From JAADHX01 sp964569385 (GTDB lineage: Bacteria; Actinomycetota; Acidimicrobiia; Acidimicrobiales; Poriferisodalaceae), in contig CAZMUM010000052.1 in assembly GCA_964569385.1 (NCBI GenBank), positions 1 through 29,734 on the forward strand: a stretch of 29,734 nt of DNA, given 5' to 3'. The position numbers and the translations under genes were made by a program. Under the pieces are notes generated by a model. The model searched no databases and was not told where the DNA came from. It saw nothing but the letters and a program-made list of their open reading frames with translations. Positions 7,647 to 15,738 of the stretch are shown in pieces (the first letter of the stretch is position 1; each line of letters begins with the position of its first letter).

Positions 7647-7652
7647 TAGCCT
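7647..7652 (+). promoter_or_regulatory. -10 box TAGCCT for leaderless nfsA-like gene
   Basis: TAGCCT lies exactly at -12 to -7 of ATG 7659, with six bases between box and start. No ribosome site is seen, so transcription probably begins at the A of the start codon. Confidence 0.55.
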
Positions 7653-7658
7653 CGGCAG

Positions 7659-8393
7659 ATGGACGTAATTTCGCTACTGAAACAGCACCGATCGATTCGC
7701 AAGTTCACAAACGAATCGGTCACCGACAAGATGGTGTCCGACATCGTGTCATCAGGCTTTGCCGCTGCCACCTCGTCGAACGTGCAGGCCACAACAGTCA
7801 TCAGAGTGCGAAACTCCGAGACCCGCGCCAAAATCGCTGAGCTCGCGGGCGGCCAGCCCTACATCGAGTCGGCTGGCGCGTTCCTCGTGTGGTGTGCCGA
7901 CCTTCATCGATCGGCGGTGGCCTGCGAGATGGGCGGAGGCGAGTTCTCGCCAGGCGTTACCGAACACTTTGTGATCGCCACGGTCGACTGTGCGTTGGCC
8001 GCCCAAAGTGCGGTGGTAGCCGCAGAATCCCTTGGGCTTGGCATCTGTTACATCGGTGGGATCCGCAACGACCCGGCCGCCATGACCGAACTTCTCGAGC
8101 TGCCTGACCAGGTGTTTCCGCTGTTCGGTATGTGCATTGGCTGGCCCGACCAGGACCCAGAACTCAAGCCTCGCCTGCCGCTCTCGGTGACCCTAAAAGA
8201 CGAGACATACGACGAGTCAGGCGACGCAGCCGGAATCGCCGATTACGACGCCCAGATGCGCGACTACTACCTTGCGCGCACTGGTGGCAAGCTCGACCGG
8301 GTCTGGACCGCCGATATGTCCGCGTTGTTAGGCAAAGAAAGCCGGCCACACATGCGGGCCTATCTCACCAGCCAAGGCATGGCCACCAGGTGA
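7659..8393 (+). CDS. nfsA: NfsA-type NADPH-dependent FMN nitroreductase/flavin reductase
   Basis: The product has 244 residues, close to the 240 of E. coli NfsA. It has the FMN-contacting HRSIRKF (10-16), TSSNVQATTVIRV (the NfsA SSS-x-x-QCSSIIRI region), ESLGLGICYIGGIRN, LFGMCIGWP followed by KPRLPLSV, and a C-terminus RPHMRAYLTSQGMATR that parallels NfsA almost position by position. NfsA enzymes are cytosolic homodimers that use NADPH to reduce nitroaromatics, quinones or flavins by two electrons. It follows the phosphotransferase gene by 29 bases but has its own apparent leaderless promoter. The physiological substrate in this lipid-centred neighbourhood is unknown. It is convergent with the phytanoyl-CoA dioxygenase-like gene. 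Confidence 0.88.
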   Translation: MDVISLLKQHRSIRKFTNESVTDKMVSDIVSSGFAAATSSNVQATTVIRVRNSETRAKIAELAGGQPYIESAGAFLVWCADLHRSAVACEMGGGEFSPGVTEHFVIATVDCALAAQSAVVAAESLGLGICYIGGIRNDPAAMTELLELPDQVFPLFGMCIGWPDQDPELKPRLPLSVTLKDETYDESGDAAGIADYDAQMRDYYLARTGGKLDRVWTADMSALLGKESRPHMRAYLTSQGMATR

Positions 8394-8504
8394 GGACGTA
8401 GCCTCGGTGCTCCTCCCTACTCGCGCGGCTCGTTAGCTTCCGCTCTTGACTCGCTTCACTCATCGGGCCGCTCGGGCCACGGCCTCACCTACCGGCTCGG
8501 CCTC

Positions 8505-9344
8505 TTAGCCTTCTATCGGTTCGTTATCCCAGAGTTGTGTTTGCGGGTCGTCGCCGTAGAGAAGATGGGCCGGGCTCTGTTTCTCGATGTTGCCGCTGAG
8601 GCCTCGGTACATGCCGAACCCGCACAGTTGGCGAAGTTGAGGGGTGAACGTCGCGACGATCTCTGGGGGCACGCCCAGGAACTGGTTTTCCTGTTGGCGA
8701 ATGAAACCGGCGCAATAGTTCATGGCCACGCCGACCCTCACATCGTCGGTTGTTGTGTTGGCCCCACCACCGTGCCAAGTACTTCCGTGCCAGACCAGCA
8801 CCGAACCTGCCGACATCTCTGCTGGGATGCTCTCGATTGTCGCTGGGTCTTCGAAATAGTCAGGGTTCTGCGTCCGGTGACTGCCGGGTACAACTCTGGT
8901 TGCGCCGTTGGCTTCGTAGAAGTCGGTGAGAGCCCACATCGAGTTACACACCGTCGCGACGTGAGGTTTGGCGATTGGGTGGATCTGATCGTCGGCGTGA
9001 ATGACCTGGGCTGACTCGCCAGGAGCAATCGAGATCGAGGCGAGCGATGAAACCAAGAACTCGGTGTCCAATACGCCCTCGATAAGTTCCAAGACTTGTG
9101 GTTGGGTCGCAACCTTTTGCCAGATCGGTCCGTGAGCGAGGAGGTTGTACGTCCGGGTGGTTCGGTTGCCCTCGAATCGGTTGTTGTCTGGTGTGCGGTG
9201 CAGGTCGGTTTGAAGCCGCTCAACTTCGGAAAGTAGTTCGGCTACGAAGGCGGGCTCGATGAGACCCTCGACGATCGTGTAACCATCGTCGGCTAGCGCA
9301 CGATGGTGTAGTGCTAAGTCGATCACCGTCACATATGACCACAC
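8505..9344 (-). CDS. Phytanoyl-CoA dioxygenase family protein (PhyH-like)
   Basis: The product has up to 279 residues. The non-haem iron site is readable: VIHADDQ gives His116 and Asp118, STWHGGG gives the distal His191, and DVRVG supplies Arg203 for 2-oxoglutarate. Family members hydroxylate an acyl-CoA or small molecule next to a carbonyl using Fe(II), O2 and 2-oxoglutarate. The start is uncertain: GTG 9344, GTG 9332 and GTG 9326 are all in frame, none has a good ribosome site, and the conserved part begins near residue 10. It lies 34 bases downstream of the enoyl-CoA isomerase gene on the same strand, so the two probably form an operon. Substrate not determinable; phytanate-like branched chains are only one option, because many bacterial members act on other compounds. 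Confidence 0.87.
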   Translation of the reverse strand: MWSYVTVIDLALHHRALADDGYTIVEGLIEPAFVAELLSEVERLQTDLHRTPDNNRFEGNRTTRTYNLLAHGPIWQKVATQPQVLELIEGVLDTEFLVSSLASISIAPGESAQVIHADDQIHPIAKPHVATVCNSMWALTDFYEANGATRVVPGSHRTQNPDYFEDPATIESIPAEMSAGSVLVWHGSTWHGGGANTTTDDVRVGVAMNYCAGFIRQQENQFLGVPPEIVATFTPQLRQLCGFGMYRGLSGNIEKQSPAHLLYGDDPQTQLWDNEPIEG

Positions 9345-9378
9345 TCATGCCGAGCACGGAAATCGCGCAGCCGCTGGA

Positions 9379-10113
9379 CTAGTGCTGATACTCGGTCGAG
9401 TTGGCCAGCATGTGGGCTGCCCCGTGAGGGTGGTTCAGCGCAGCGTTCGTGCCGTAGAGCAATTCTTTCTGAGCTTTGAAGTTGTGACGGTGCGAAGCGA
9501 GATGGACGAGCGATTCGGCCCGTGCCATGGCCATAGACAGCACCTCGTGTTGAGGAACAGCAGCTTCGACGAACCCGGCAGCAACTGCGGTTGGCCCAGT
9601 CCATCGTTTGGCGAGCATTACGGTCTCATGGAACGCTGAGGCTGGCAATTTGTGTTTGAACAACGCTAGTTCTGGGGCAGGAATTGTCATGCCGATCTCG
9701 AGTTCGTTGGCGCACAGATAGCCGCGATCGGCACGCATCACCCGTACATCGTGGCACAGCGCCGCCATGAATCCGGCGCCAAACCCGTGACCGGTCACGG
9801 CGCACACCGTGGGGACCTCGAAGGTGATGATGCGACCCATCAAGGCCATGAACTCGACACCAAACACCGACCGATCGCCGCCGGATGTGCCACTTGTTGG
9901 GTCGGCATTGGCCGACATAACCCAGTCGAGGTCGAGCCCATTGGAGAAGAACTTCTCGTGAGCCGATGTCGTGACAACTGCAGCCGGACCGTCAGTGCGG
10001 GCGACTTGGTCCAGAGCGGCGTTGAACTCACGGACGAAAGTTGTGTTCCAGCGATTCTCGCCGTCGGTCATCGTTAGGACAAATACCTCATCGTGGCGCT
10101 GAAGATCGATCAT
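9379..10113 (-). CDS. Enoyl-CoA hydratase/isomerase family, delta3-delta2-enoyl-CoA isomerase type
   Basis: The product has 244 residues with a crotonase fold. The oxyanion-hole segment FFSNGLDLDW (55-64) and the later GHGFGAGF (108-115) are followed by MRADRGYLCANELEIGM with Glu137. This arrangement, with a single acidic residue in the ANELEIGM stretch and FFSNG near the front, matches peroxisomal and plant enoyl-CoA isomerases better than hydratases, which carry two catalytic glutamates. The predicted role is to shift a 3-double bond to the 2-position so that unsaturated fatty acids can enter beta-oxidation. ATG 10113 is chosen because TACGAT sits exactly at -12 to -7, indicating a leaderless mRNA. 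The first gene of a two-gene minus-strand operon with the PhyH-like gene, it diverges from the transporter. Confidence 0.86.
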   Translation of the reverse strand: MIDLQRHDEVFVLTMTDGENRWNTTFVREFNAALDQVARTDGPAAVVTTSAHEKFFSNGLDLDWVMSANADPTSGTSGGDRSVFGVEFMALMGRIITFEVPTVCAVTGHGFGAGFMAALCHDVRVMRADRGYLCANELEIGMTIPAPELALFKHKLPASAFHETVMLAKRWTGPTAVAAGFVEAAVPQHEVLSMAMARAESLVHLASHRHNFKAQKELLYGTNAALNHPHGAAHMLANSTEYQH

Positions 10114-10119
10114 GGCCAG

Positions 10120-10125
10120 ATCGTA
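10120..10125 (-). promoter_or_regulatory. -10 box TACGAT for leaderless isomerase gene
   Basis: On the minus strand TACGAT occupies -12 to -7 relative to the ATG at 10113, followed by CTGGCC and the start codon. No ribosome site is present. Confidence 0.55.
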
Positions 10126-10156
10126 GAGTCAGGTTGAGGCTCTTGGCGAATGCGCA

Positions 10157-10195
10157 GGGTCGATGTACTGGGTCGATGTACTGGGTCGATGTGCT
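10157..10195. repeat. Three tandem 13-bp repeats in a divergent promoter region
   Basis: GGGTCGATGTACT occurs at 10157-10169, 10170-10182 and, with one A-to-G change, at 10183-10195. The repeats lie between the divergent isomerase and transporter promoters, ending 20 bases before the transporter -10 box. They could be stacked operator sites or a slippage-prone repeat. Confidence 0.85.
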
Positions 10196-10215
10196 GGGCC
10201 AGCGCCGACACCCGT

Positions 10216-10221
10216 TATCGT
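10216..10221 (+). promoter_or_regulatory. -10 box TATCGT for leaderless transporter gene
   Basis: TATCGT lies at -12 to -7 of GTG 10228 with no ribosome site between. This favours GTG 10228 as the start and argues against translation of the upstream repeat region. Confidence 0.55.
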
Positions 10222-10227
10222 TCGCCG

Positions 10228-11472
10228 GTGAAGTTGCACGAGCCGTCGAAACCAACACGGAGTTCAGAACAAAAGCCACGCCGTCTCGGTCGAGGCGAGA
10301 TGTTAGCCCTCATTTCGGCGATTATGGCCCTCACGGCCCTAGCGATCGACCTAATGCTGTCGGTCTTCGACGACATCCGCGAGACGTTCGATCTGGCCGA
10401 AAACTCGAACGCGACCGGCCAGATAGTCACCGTCTTTCTATTCGGTTTAGCCGTAGCGCAGATGATCTATGGGCCGCTGTCGGATCGCTACGGGCGCAAG
10501 CCGGTGCTATATCTGGGCATCGCCATCTACACCCTGGGCGCTGTGGGCTCCGCCTTGGCACCGACGTTTGAGCTGCTGCTTGTTAGCCGATTCGTTTGGG
10601 GTCTTGGTGCGGCTGGGGCGAGGGTCGTAGCCACCGCTGTCATTCGCGACCGCTTCGAAGGCAATGCCATGGCCAAAGCCATGTCGCAGATCATGGCCGT
10701 GTTCATGATCGTTCCCGTGTTCGCTCCTTCGGTCGGGGCCCTGATAAACGCGGTCGTGCCGTGGCGAGGGTTGTTCTGGTTCTGCGTCATTGTTGCGGTG
10801 GCAGTCGGGCTCTGGAGTTTGCGAATGGTCGAGTCGTTGAACCCAGCCGACGTGCGTCCACTGAATGCTCGGGGCATCTTCGATGGCTTTGTCGAGGTCT
10901 TTCGGACGCCGATTACCTGCGGGTACACGATGGCGACGGTGTTCCTCCAGGGCGTTTTCACCGCATATCTGGCATCGAGTGAGCTGATGATCAGCGTAGT
11001 CTTCGACCGAGGTGACCAGTTTCCGGTCATCTTTGGCGTGGTGGCAATCCTGTTCGCCATCGGAGCGCTGATTAACGGCAGCCTCGTAGAACGGCTTGGC
11101 ATCGACCGCCTTGTCGACATAGCGCTGCTGGTTCAGGCCCCAATCATCATTGCCTTGGTGATTGTTTCAGTGAGCGCCAGTGGTCGTCCGTCGTTCTGGC
11201 TATTCATGCCGCTGTTGGGGCTGACGCTCGGAACATTCATGCTGCTGACGCCAAACCTAAACTCCGCGGCGATGGTCCCTGTGGGCCACATTGCGGGTAC
11301 GGCGTCGGCTGCGACCGGCGCGGTCAGGATCTTTGGTGGCGCCCTATTCGGAACGGTTATATCTAGCCTCACCACCAGCTCTGTCACGCCATTTGCAGTC
11401 GGGCTTGCAGTGTTGACGACCTGTTCGGCCCTTACCGTCGCGCTGGTGAGGTATCGCGCTGTTCGGACCTAG
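10228..11472 (+). CDS. MFS drug-resistance transporter, Bcr/CflA family
   Basis: The product has 414 residues from GTG 10228, the usual size for a 12-helix MFS protein. After a polar N-terminus the first helix starts at MLALISAIMALTALAID, and motif A follows helix 2 as GPLSDRYGRKP (SDRYGRKP near residues 85-92). The first-helix Asp with the following LMLSVFDDI region is the Bcr/CflA hallmark (usually TDMYLPALP), here divergent. Family members are proton antiporters exporting bicyclomycin, sulfonamides, chloramphenicol or metabolites; no substrate can be assigned. The open frame extends to 10150, but that part translates the 13-bp repeats and precedes the TATCGT box, so it is not used here. 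Its stop overlaps by 3 bases the stop of the convergent methyltransferase gene, with no terminator between them. Confidence 0.88.
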   Translation: MKLHEPSKPTRSSEQKPRRLGRGEMLALISAIMALTALAIDLMLSVFDDIRETFDLAENSNATGQIVTVFLFGLAVAQMIYGPLSDRYGRKPVLYLGIAIYTLGAVGSALAPTFELLLVSRFVWGLGAAGARVVATAVIRDRFEGNAMAKAMSQIMAVFMIVPVFAPSVGALINAVVPWRGLFWFCVIVAVAVGLWSLRMVESLNPADVRPLNARGIFDGFVEVFRTPITCGYTMATVFLQGVFTAYLASSELMISVVFDRGDQFPVIFGVVAILFAIGALINGSLVERLGIDRLVDIALLVQAPIIIALVIVSVSASGRPSFWLFMPLLGLTLGTFMLLTPNLNSAAMVPVGHIAGTASAATGAVRIFGGALFGTVISSLTTSSVTPFAVGLAVLTTCSALTVALVRYRAVRT

Positions 11473-12104
11473 TCGGATTTGGCAGCTGCCAGTACTGCGA
11501 CGAGGAAATCTGAGTCGGTTTCGAAGGTTCGGAGATCCCAGGTTGCCAGCCGCAGCAGAACCTCAAGACCAGCGCTGGCGACGTCGTCGAAGAAGTCGTC
11601 GAACTCATAGTCGCGCCCGCTTTGGAATCCAACTACCAGCCGTCCGTCGTCGCTGAGATGGGAGCGCAGTCGATTGAGCACTTGACGGCGGGTGCTAGCG
11701 GCGAGAAAGGTCATGACGTTGCCCGCACACACAATGGCCTCGAACCCGTTGTCGTAGGCCGTTGTTGTCAACAATGTGGCCACGTCGAGGTCGGCTAGAT
11801 CGCCGACTGCCCAAATAGGGCCTGAGTGATCCTCGAGTGCAGCCTCGATGAGCACGGGGTCGACGTCGACGCCAACGACGTCGTGACCTAGCTCGGACAG
11901 TGCACCCCCGACCCGGCCCGGACCACAGCCGGCATCGAGAATTTTGCTACCTCTTGGCACCATAGCGTCAATGAGTCTGGCTTCGCCGTCGAGGTCGCGG
12001 CCTTCGGCGGCCATGGTGCGGAAACGATCGGCGTAACGCTGCGAGTGGTCTGGGTCTTGTTGGGTGATGACGACCCAACGGCTCGGTTCGACGGCGCTGG
12101 TCAC
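11469..12104 (-). CDS. Class I SAM-dependent methyltransferase
   Basis: The product has 211 residues. Motif I reads ILDAGCGPGRVGGAL (Asp57 to Gly63), followed by the acidic residue of post-I, VVGVDVD (Asp80), a motif II region AIVCAGNVMTFL and a motif III-like LSDDGRLVVGF. This is the standard small-molecule/UbiE-like Rossmann methyltransferase architecture with no recognisable target domain. It is the last gene of a minus-strand operon: its ATG overlaps the TGA of the small polybasic protein by 4 bases (ATGA), which implies translational coupling. The target could be a metabolite, RNA or protein; the constant company of an SNF2 helicase would need comparative analysis before assuming nucleic acid. 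The N-terminus DPDHSQRYADRF is typical of the family start. Confidence 0.88.
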   Translation of the reverse strand: MTSAVEPSRWVVITQQDPDHSQRYADRFRTMAAEGRDLDGEARLIDAMVPRGSKILDAGCGPGRVGGALSELGHDVVGVDVDPVLIEAALEDHSGPIWAVGDLADLDVATLLTTTAYDNGFEAIVCAGNVMTFLAASTRRQVLNRLRSHLSDDGRLVVGFQSGRDYEFDDFFDDVASAGLEVLLRLATWDLRTFETDSDFLVAVLAAAKSD

Positions 12105-12475
12105 GATTTGGCTTGATCGTCCGCTGGGGCCCGCTCGATGTCGGTTCGCAGCGGGGCCTCGGTCTCTATAGGGACGTCGTTGACGATGTGCCCAAGAGCG
12201 GTAGCCAGCCCGGCGGCGCGGGTGTAGATGAGTGCGAAGTACGGATCGGCCGGAGTGCCAGGAATTGGGGCTTTCCCGAGCGACTGAAGCATGGCAAGAG
12301 GATCGGGGCCAGATGTGTCGACCTCGCCAGGCTCGGGCAACTTCTCTGTATCGCCCCAGAACACCGACGGGTCGACGCGTTTGACCTTCTTGCGCTTCTT
12401 TTTCTTCTTGGGTTGGCGGTTGCCTGGTCCTGGGTTGTTCTTTGGGCCTGAATTGGCATTTGTGGCATCGTTCAT
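12101..12475 (-). CDS. Small protein with polybasic N-terminus, unknown function
   Basis: The product has 124 residues. The first 20 residues are Asn/Gly/Pro-rich and disordered. Residues 23-33 form an almost uninterrupted Lys/Arg block, followed by VDPSVFWGD (34-42) and a Pro-rich stretch. The last 50 residues look helical and include YFALIYTRAAGLATALGHIV. I do not recognise a family. The basic block could bind nucleic acid or an acidic partner. Its start overlaps the stop of the SNF2 gene by 4 bases, and its stop overlaps the methyltransferase start by 4 bases. Translation of the three products is therefore probably coupled, which makes a direct partnership with the helicase the first hypothesis. 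No Cys, signal peptide or membrane helix is seen. Confidence 0.78.
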   Translation of the reverse strand: MNDATNANSGPKNNPGPGNRQPKKKKKRKKVKRVDPSVFWGDTEKLPEPGEVDTSGPDPLAMLQSLGKAPIPGTPADPYFALIYTRAAGLATALGHIVNDVPIETEAPLRTDIERAPADDQAKS

Positions 12476-15400
12476 GACGGCACCTCAGCTTCTTCGCCGG
12501 TTAGGAGGAGGTCTGGGTCGATGCCGAGGGCCTGCTGGAGTTGACCAACGTTGAGGCTCGCAATCGAACTGGACTTCGGGAGCACCATGTTCGCAATGTG
12601 GCGTTTTCCTGCCACGATCTCTTCGACACGTTCGTCGACAGTTCCGGGGCAGATGAGGCGGTGGCAGATGACAGTTTTGGTTTGGCCGATTCGCCAGACA
12701 CGATCGCGGGCCTGATCCTCGACAGCGGGATTCCACCATCGGTCGTAAAGAACCACATGGTTGGCCGCCGTCAGGTTGAGGCCGGTGCCTCCAGCTTTGA
12801 GCGACAGCACCAGCGCGCCGGCACCTTCCATGGCCTCGAATTCGGCAACCATACGGTCGCGAGCCACTCGGCTAAGGCCACCGTGGTAGCAACGGATGTC
12901 TTTTCCGGTGCGGTCGGTCAGGTAGCCGGCCATACGTTCACCCCACGTGGCGTAGTGGGTGAAGATGAGCATCTTCTCGCCAGAAGCAAACACCGACTCC
13001 ATGATCTCGTTGAGCCTGGCCAGTTTGCCGGAACGTCCGTCGAGTGGTTTGTCGTCGGTCTGGTAGTTGACCGGATGGTTGCAGATCTGTTTGAGGGCGG
13101 TGATGGCGGCCAGTACTGCACCCTTGCGGGCCGGAGTGCCCGCATCGGTTGCGTCTGAGTCGACCACCAGGCTGTCGATCACGGCTTGATACAAGCCAAT
13201 CTGTTCTTGAGTCATGGCGCAATGGTCGAGTTCGTCGATGCGATCGGGTAGCTCGGCGGCAATCTCAGGTTCGGACTTAGTCCGGCGGTACACCAGAACC
13301 CCATTTAGGGCTTTGAGAGCGTTTTCGCCGGCCTCGCTCGAGTTCGATCCCTTATTGTCGGGCGTGAGCTGGCCCACGAAACTAGCCCGGTCGCCGACGA
13401 GCCCTGGGTTGGCCCAATCCATGATCGACCAGAGGTCGCCAAGACCGTTCTCGATCGGTGTTCCGGTGAGAGCGACGCGGGTGCGAGCGTTGAGGCGGCG
13501 TAGTTGCTGAGACACCTCGGCCGCCGGGTTCTTGATGGCCTGGGCCTCGTCGATAGCGATCTTTCCCCACGACAGCTTTGAGAGCTCGTCCATCTCGCGA
13601 ACGGCGATCCCGTACGTGGTGATAACCACATCGACGTCTTCGATGATCTTGAGCAGTTTCTTTCCAGATGCGCGTGACGGACCATGGTGTACATGCACCT
13701 TGAGGCCAGGGACAAAGCGGGCTGCTTCGATGGCCCAGTTGCCGACGACTGCTGGGGGAGCGATGACCAGTCCAGGGCCATGGTCGGTCGAGGCTAAAAA
13801 CGCCGCCAGCGTGGTCGGGGTTTTGCCGAGGCCCATGTCGAGAGCGAGGCAGCCACCCAAACCAGCGCCATCGAGGAACTCCAGCCACGCCAAAGCGTCG
13901 GCCTGATATGACCTGAGCTCGCCGTTGAACCCAGGGGGCTTGGTGTCTGGGGCCTCAGGCAGGGCCGAGATGCCCTTTAGGAGTTCCGCTGCCCAACCGA
14001 CTCCAGCGATGTCGACACCGCCAGCGAGAGGAGATCCTTCGAGGCCAAGAGCGTGACGCAACATATCGGCGCCAGACATCTTGGTGAGACCGGCTCGTTC
14101 GGCCAGCGCGGCCGCCGCGGCTGCAAGATCGACTTGGTCGATCTCGACCCATTTTCCACGGGACCTAACCAGCGGCCTAGCCTCGAGTGCAAGCTCGGCG
14201 ATCTGTTCGGCGGTTAGCTCGACATCGTCGAAAACCACCGACCAGCGTACGTTTGCCAGTTGCTGAGCGCCGACGACCGAATCATGGGTTTCCTCCGACG
14301 TCAAACGCAAAGCGGCCTTGGCCTTCTTTGGTGCCAGCGCAGGCACCCGCACGTCGAACCCGGCAAGGGTGAGGAGGTGGCCTTCATCGCTCATCAAGCG
14401 CCAAGCCTCGTCCTGGGACAGAATCACTTGGCCCCGACGGCGACCACCAGGCCTCAGCAAGGCCGGAAACATGCGTTCCAGCCGACGAAGCTGGTCGCGG
14501 ATGTATCGACCGCGAGCCTTGGAATGTGAGTTCTCGGCGATCTCGATGGGTTCGAGGCCGGTGCCTCGTTCTGATGGTGCGAGCACCTGCGCAAACCAAC
14601 CGTTTGACACATCGGGCGGATCGAGCTGAACGATCAGGCGAGTCTGTATGACGCCGCTAACGGGCTTGCTCCAGTCCTTGACTCGTTTGGCGACATCGGT
14701 GCCTGGCCGGGTCGGGACTTCGAACCTCGAACCATCCAAGTGAGCGAGAATGACCTCGCCGACATCGTTTCGTGTGCGTGGATCTGGCGGCGATGCCGGA
14801 ACATCAACCTTGGCACACGCGGTGGAAACAATGGCATGCACGATGTCGCCGAGGACACCCTTGGTGAAGGCGGCGCGATCCTGCTTACCCTGGCTGGCCA
14901 TGGATACTCCTGGCATAGCCTCCACTAGCGAGTCGAGGGCATCGGCGTTAATGAGAGCCGGGTTCCATCGGGCATGAAGCGTGGCGAGGCCGGTGCCGGA
15001 GTCGTGGCGGTTCCGCGGGTTCGATAGCCCCAGAACAAAACGACCCTGAGCGACATGTTCCACTGCGGCAGCGGCCACCAGACCCATCCAACCGACGCTC
15101 ACACCTTGACGCTCATCGCCGGTGGCTCTCGCGTGGGCAACGAGCCAGCCAAGAGTTGCGACCAGTGGAGCCACCACGGTGGCGGCCCGGCCGACTCCGG
15201 GAACTTTGACGTTGGGTCCCGGCTGCCAGTCGATTCCGCTGGCACCAAACTCACCGAGTAGGTCGATCACCTCGGGGTGCGAGCCGAGCTTGGCGTTGTG
15301 GCCTCCAACCCAGGCCACCAAGTTTCCGCCGGTGCAGGAGAGCTGCAACTGGCTAACTCCGGCGTAGGTCGGCGCCTCAACCGGGCTTTGAGGCTGCGAC

Positions 15401-15738
15401 TGGTTGGGGGCGTCGGCGGGTGGTTGTTCGCCGGTGAGAGCTGTGATGGCGTCGTCGATGAGATAGCAGTCACCGTCGAGATCTTCCAGAATGGTGGACC
15501 TCTGTGGACCTCTAACCATCTTGCGCGCCGCAGCTAGTGCTGTTTCGGCCTCATCGAGAAGGCGCCACAAACTGCGCAGCCAGCCAGGTTCGTCGGCCTT
15601 GAGCATTGCCAGCTGAGCTGGCGAGATCGAGCCGTCGATGTGGGCTTGGGCCGCAGCGTCGAAGCCATATTCGGTGCGAAACTCGTCGGCGACCGAACCC
15701 GTCGCGGCGAAGCTGATCAGCGCCTCGCTGGGTTTCAT
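12472..15738 (-). CDS. SNF2-family DEAD/DEAH helicase, HelZ-like
   Basis: The frame is open from TTG 15759 (1095 residues); ATG 15738 gives 1088 and is preferred as the commoner codon, with neither start having a clear ribosome site. In the 1095-residue numbering the C-terminal motor is complete: motif I LDMGLGKT (Lys646), Ia LVIAPPAVVGNW, motif II DEAQ (737-740), motif III LTGTPIENGLGDLW, motif IV LIFTHYATW, motif V LKAGGTGLNLTAANHV, motif VI QARDRVWRIGQT. Residues about 440-540 fit the SNF2-associated bacterial domain (QVILSQDEAWRLMSDEG), and the N-terminal 430 residues resemble mycobacterial HelZ (Rv2101). Such proteins are ATP-driven double-stranded DNA translocases that move or strip proteins from DNA or RNA polymerase. 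It is the first gene of an overlapping three-gene operon. Confidence 0.93.
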   Translation of the reverse strand: MKPSEALISFAATGSVADEFRTEYGFDAAAQAHIDGSISPAQLAMLKADEPGWLRSLWRLLDEAETALAAARKMVRGPQRSTILEDLDGDCYLIDDAITALTGEQPPADAPNQSQPQSPVEAPTYAGVSQLQLSCTGGNLVAWVGGHNAKLGSHPEVIDLLGEFGASGIDWQPGPNVKVPGVGRAATVVAPLVATLGWLVAHARATGDERQGVSVGWMGLVAAAAVEHVAQGRFVLGLSNPRNRHDSGTGLATLHARWNPALINADALDSLVEAMPGVSMASQGKQDRAAFTKGVLGDIVHAIVSTACAKVDVPASPPDPRTRNDVGEVILAHLDGSRFEVPTRPGTDVAKRVKDWSKPVSGVIQTRLIVQLDPPDVSNGWFAQVLAPSERGTGLEPIEIAENSHSKARGRYIRDQLRRLERMFPALLRPGGRRRGQVILSQDEAWRLMSDEGHLLTLAGFDVRVPALAPKKAKAALRLTSEETHDSVVGAQQLANVRWSVVFDDVELTAEQIAELALEARPLVRSRGKWVEIDQVDLAAAAAALAERAGLTKMSGADMLRHALGLEGSPLAGGVDIAGVGWAAELLKGISALPEAPDTKPPGFNGELRSYQADALAWLEFLDGAGLGGCLALDMGLGKTPTTLAAFLASTDHGPGLVIAPPAVVGNWAIEAARFVPGLKVHVHHGPSRASGKKLLKIIEDVDVVITTYGIAVREMDELSKLSWGKIAIDEAQAIKNPAAEVSQQLRRLNARTRVALTGTPIENGLGDLWSIMDWANPGLVGDRASFVGQLTPDNKGSNSSEAGENALKALNGVLVYRRTKSEPEIAAELPDRIDELDHCAMTQEQIGLYQAVIDSLVVDSDATDAGTPARKGAVLAAITALKQICNHPVNYQTDDKPLDGRSGKLARLNEIMESVFASGEKMLIFTHYATWGERMAGYLTDRTGKDIRCYHGGLSRVARDRMVAEFEAMEGAGALVLSLKAGGTGLNLTAANHVVLYDRWWNPAVEDQARDRVWRIGQTKTVICHRLICPGTVDERVEEIVAGKRHIANMVLPKSSSIASLNVGQLQQALGIDPDLLLTGEEAEVPS

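Noticed and set aside
10150..10227. N-terminal extension of the transporter frame
   Set aside because: It simply translates the 13-bp tandem repeats and lies upstream of the TATCGT box; GTG 10228 is better placed before the first helix.
12541..13158. Plus-strand open frame (205 codons) opposite the SNF2 helicase
   Set aside because: It covers the helicase motifs V-VI in antisense, has no ribosome site and no recognisable features.
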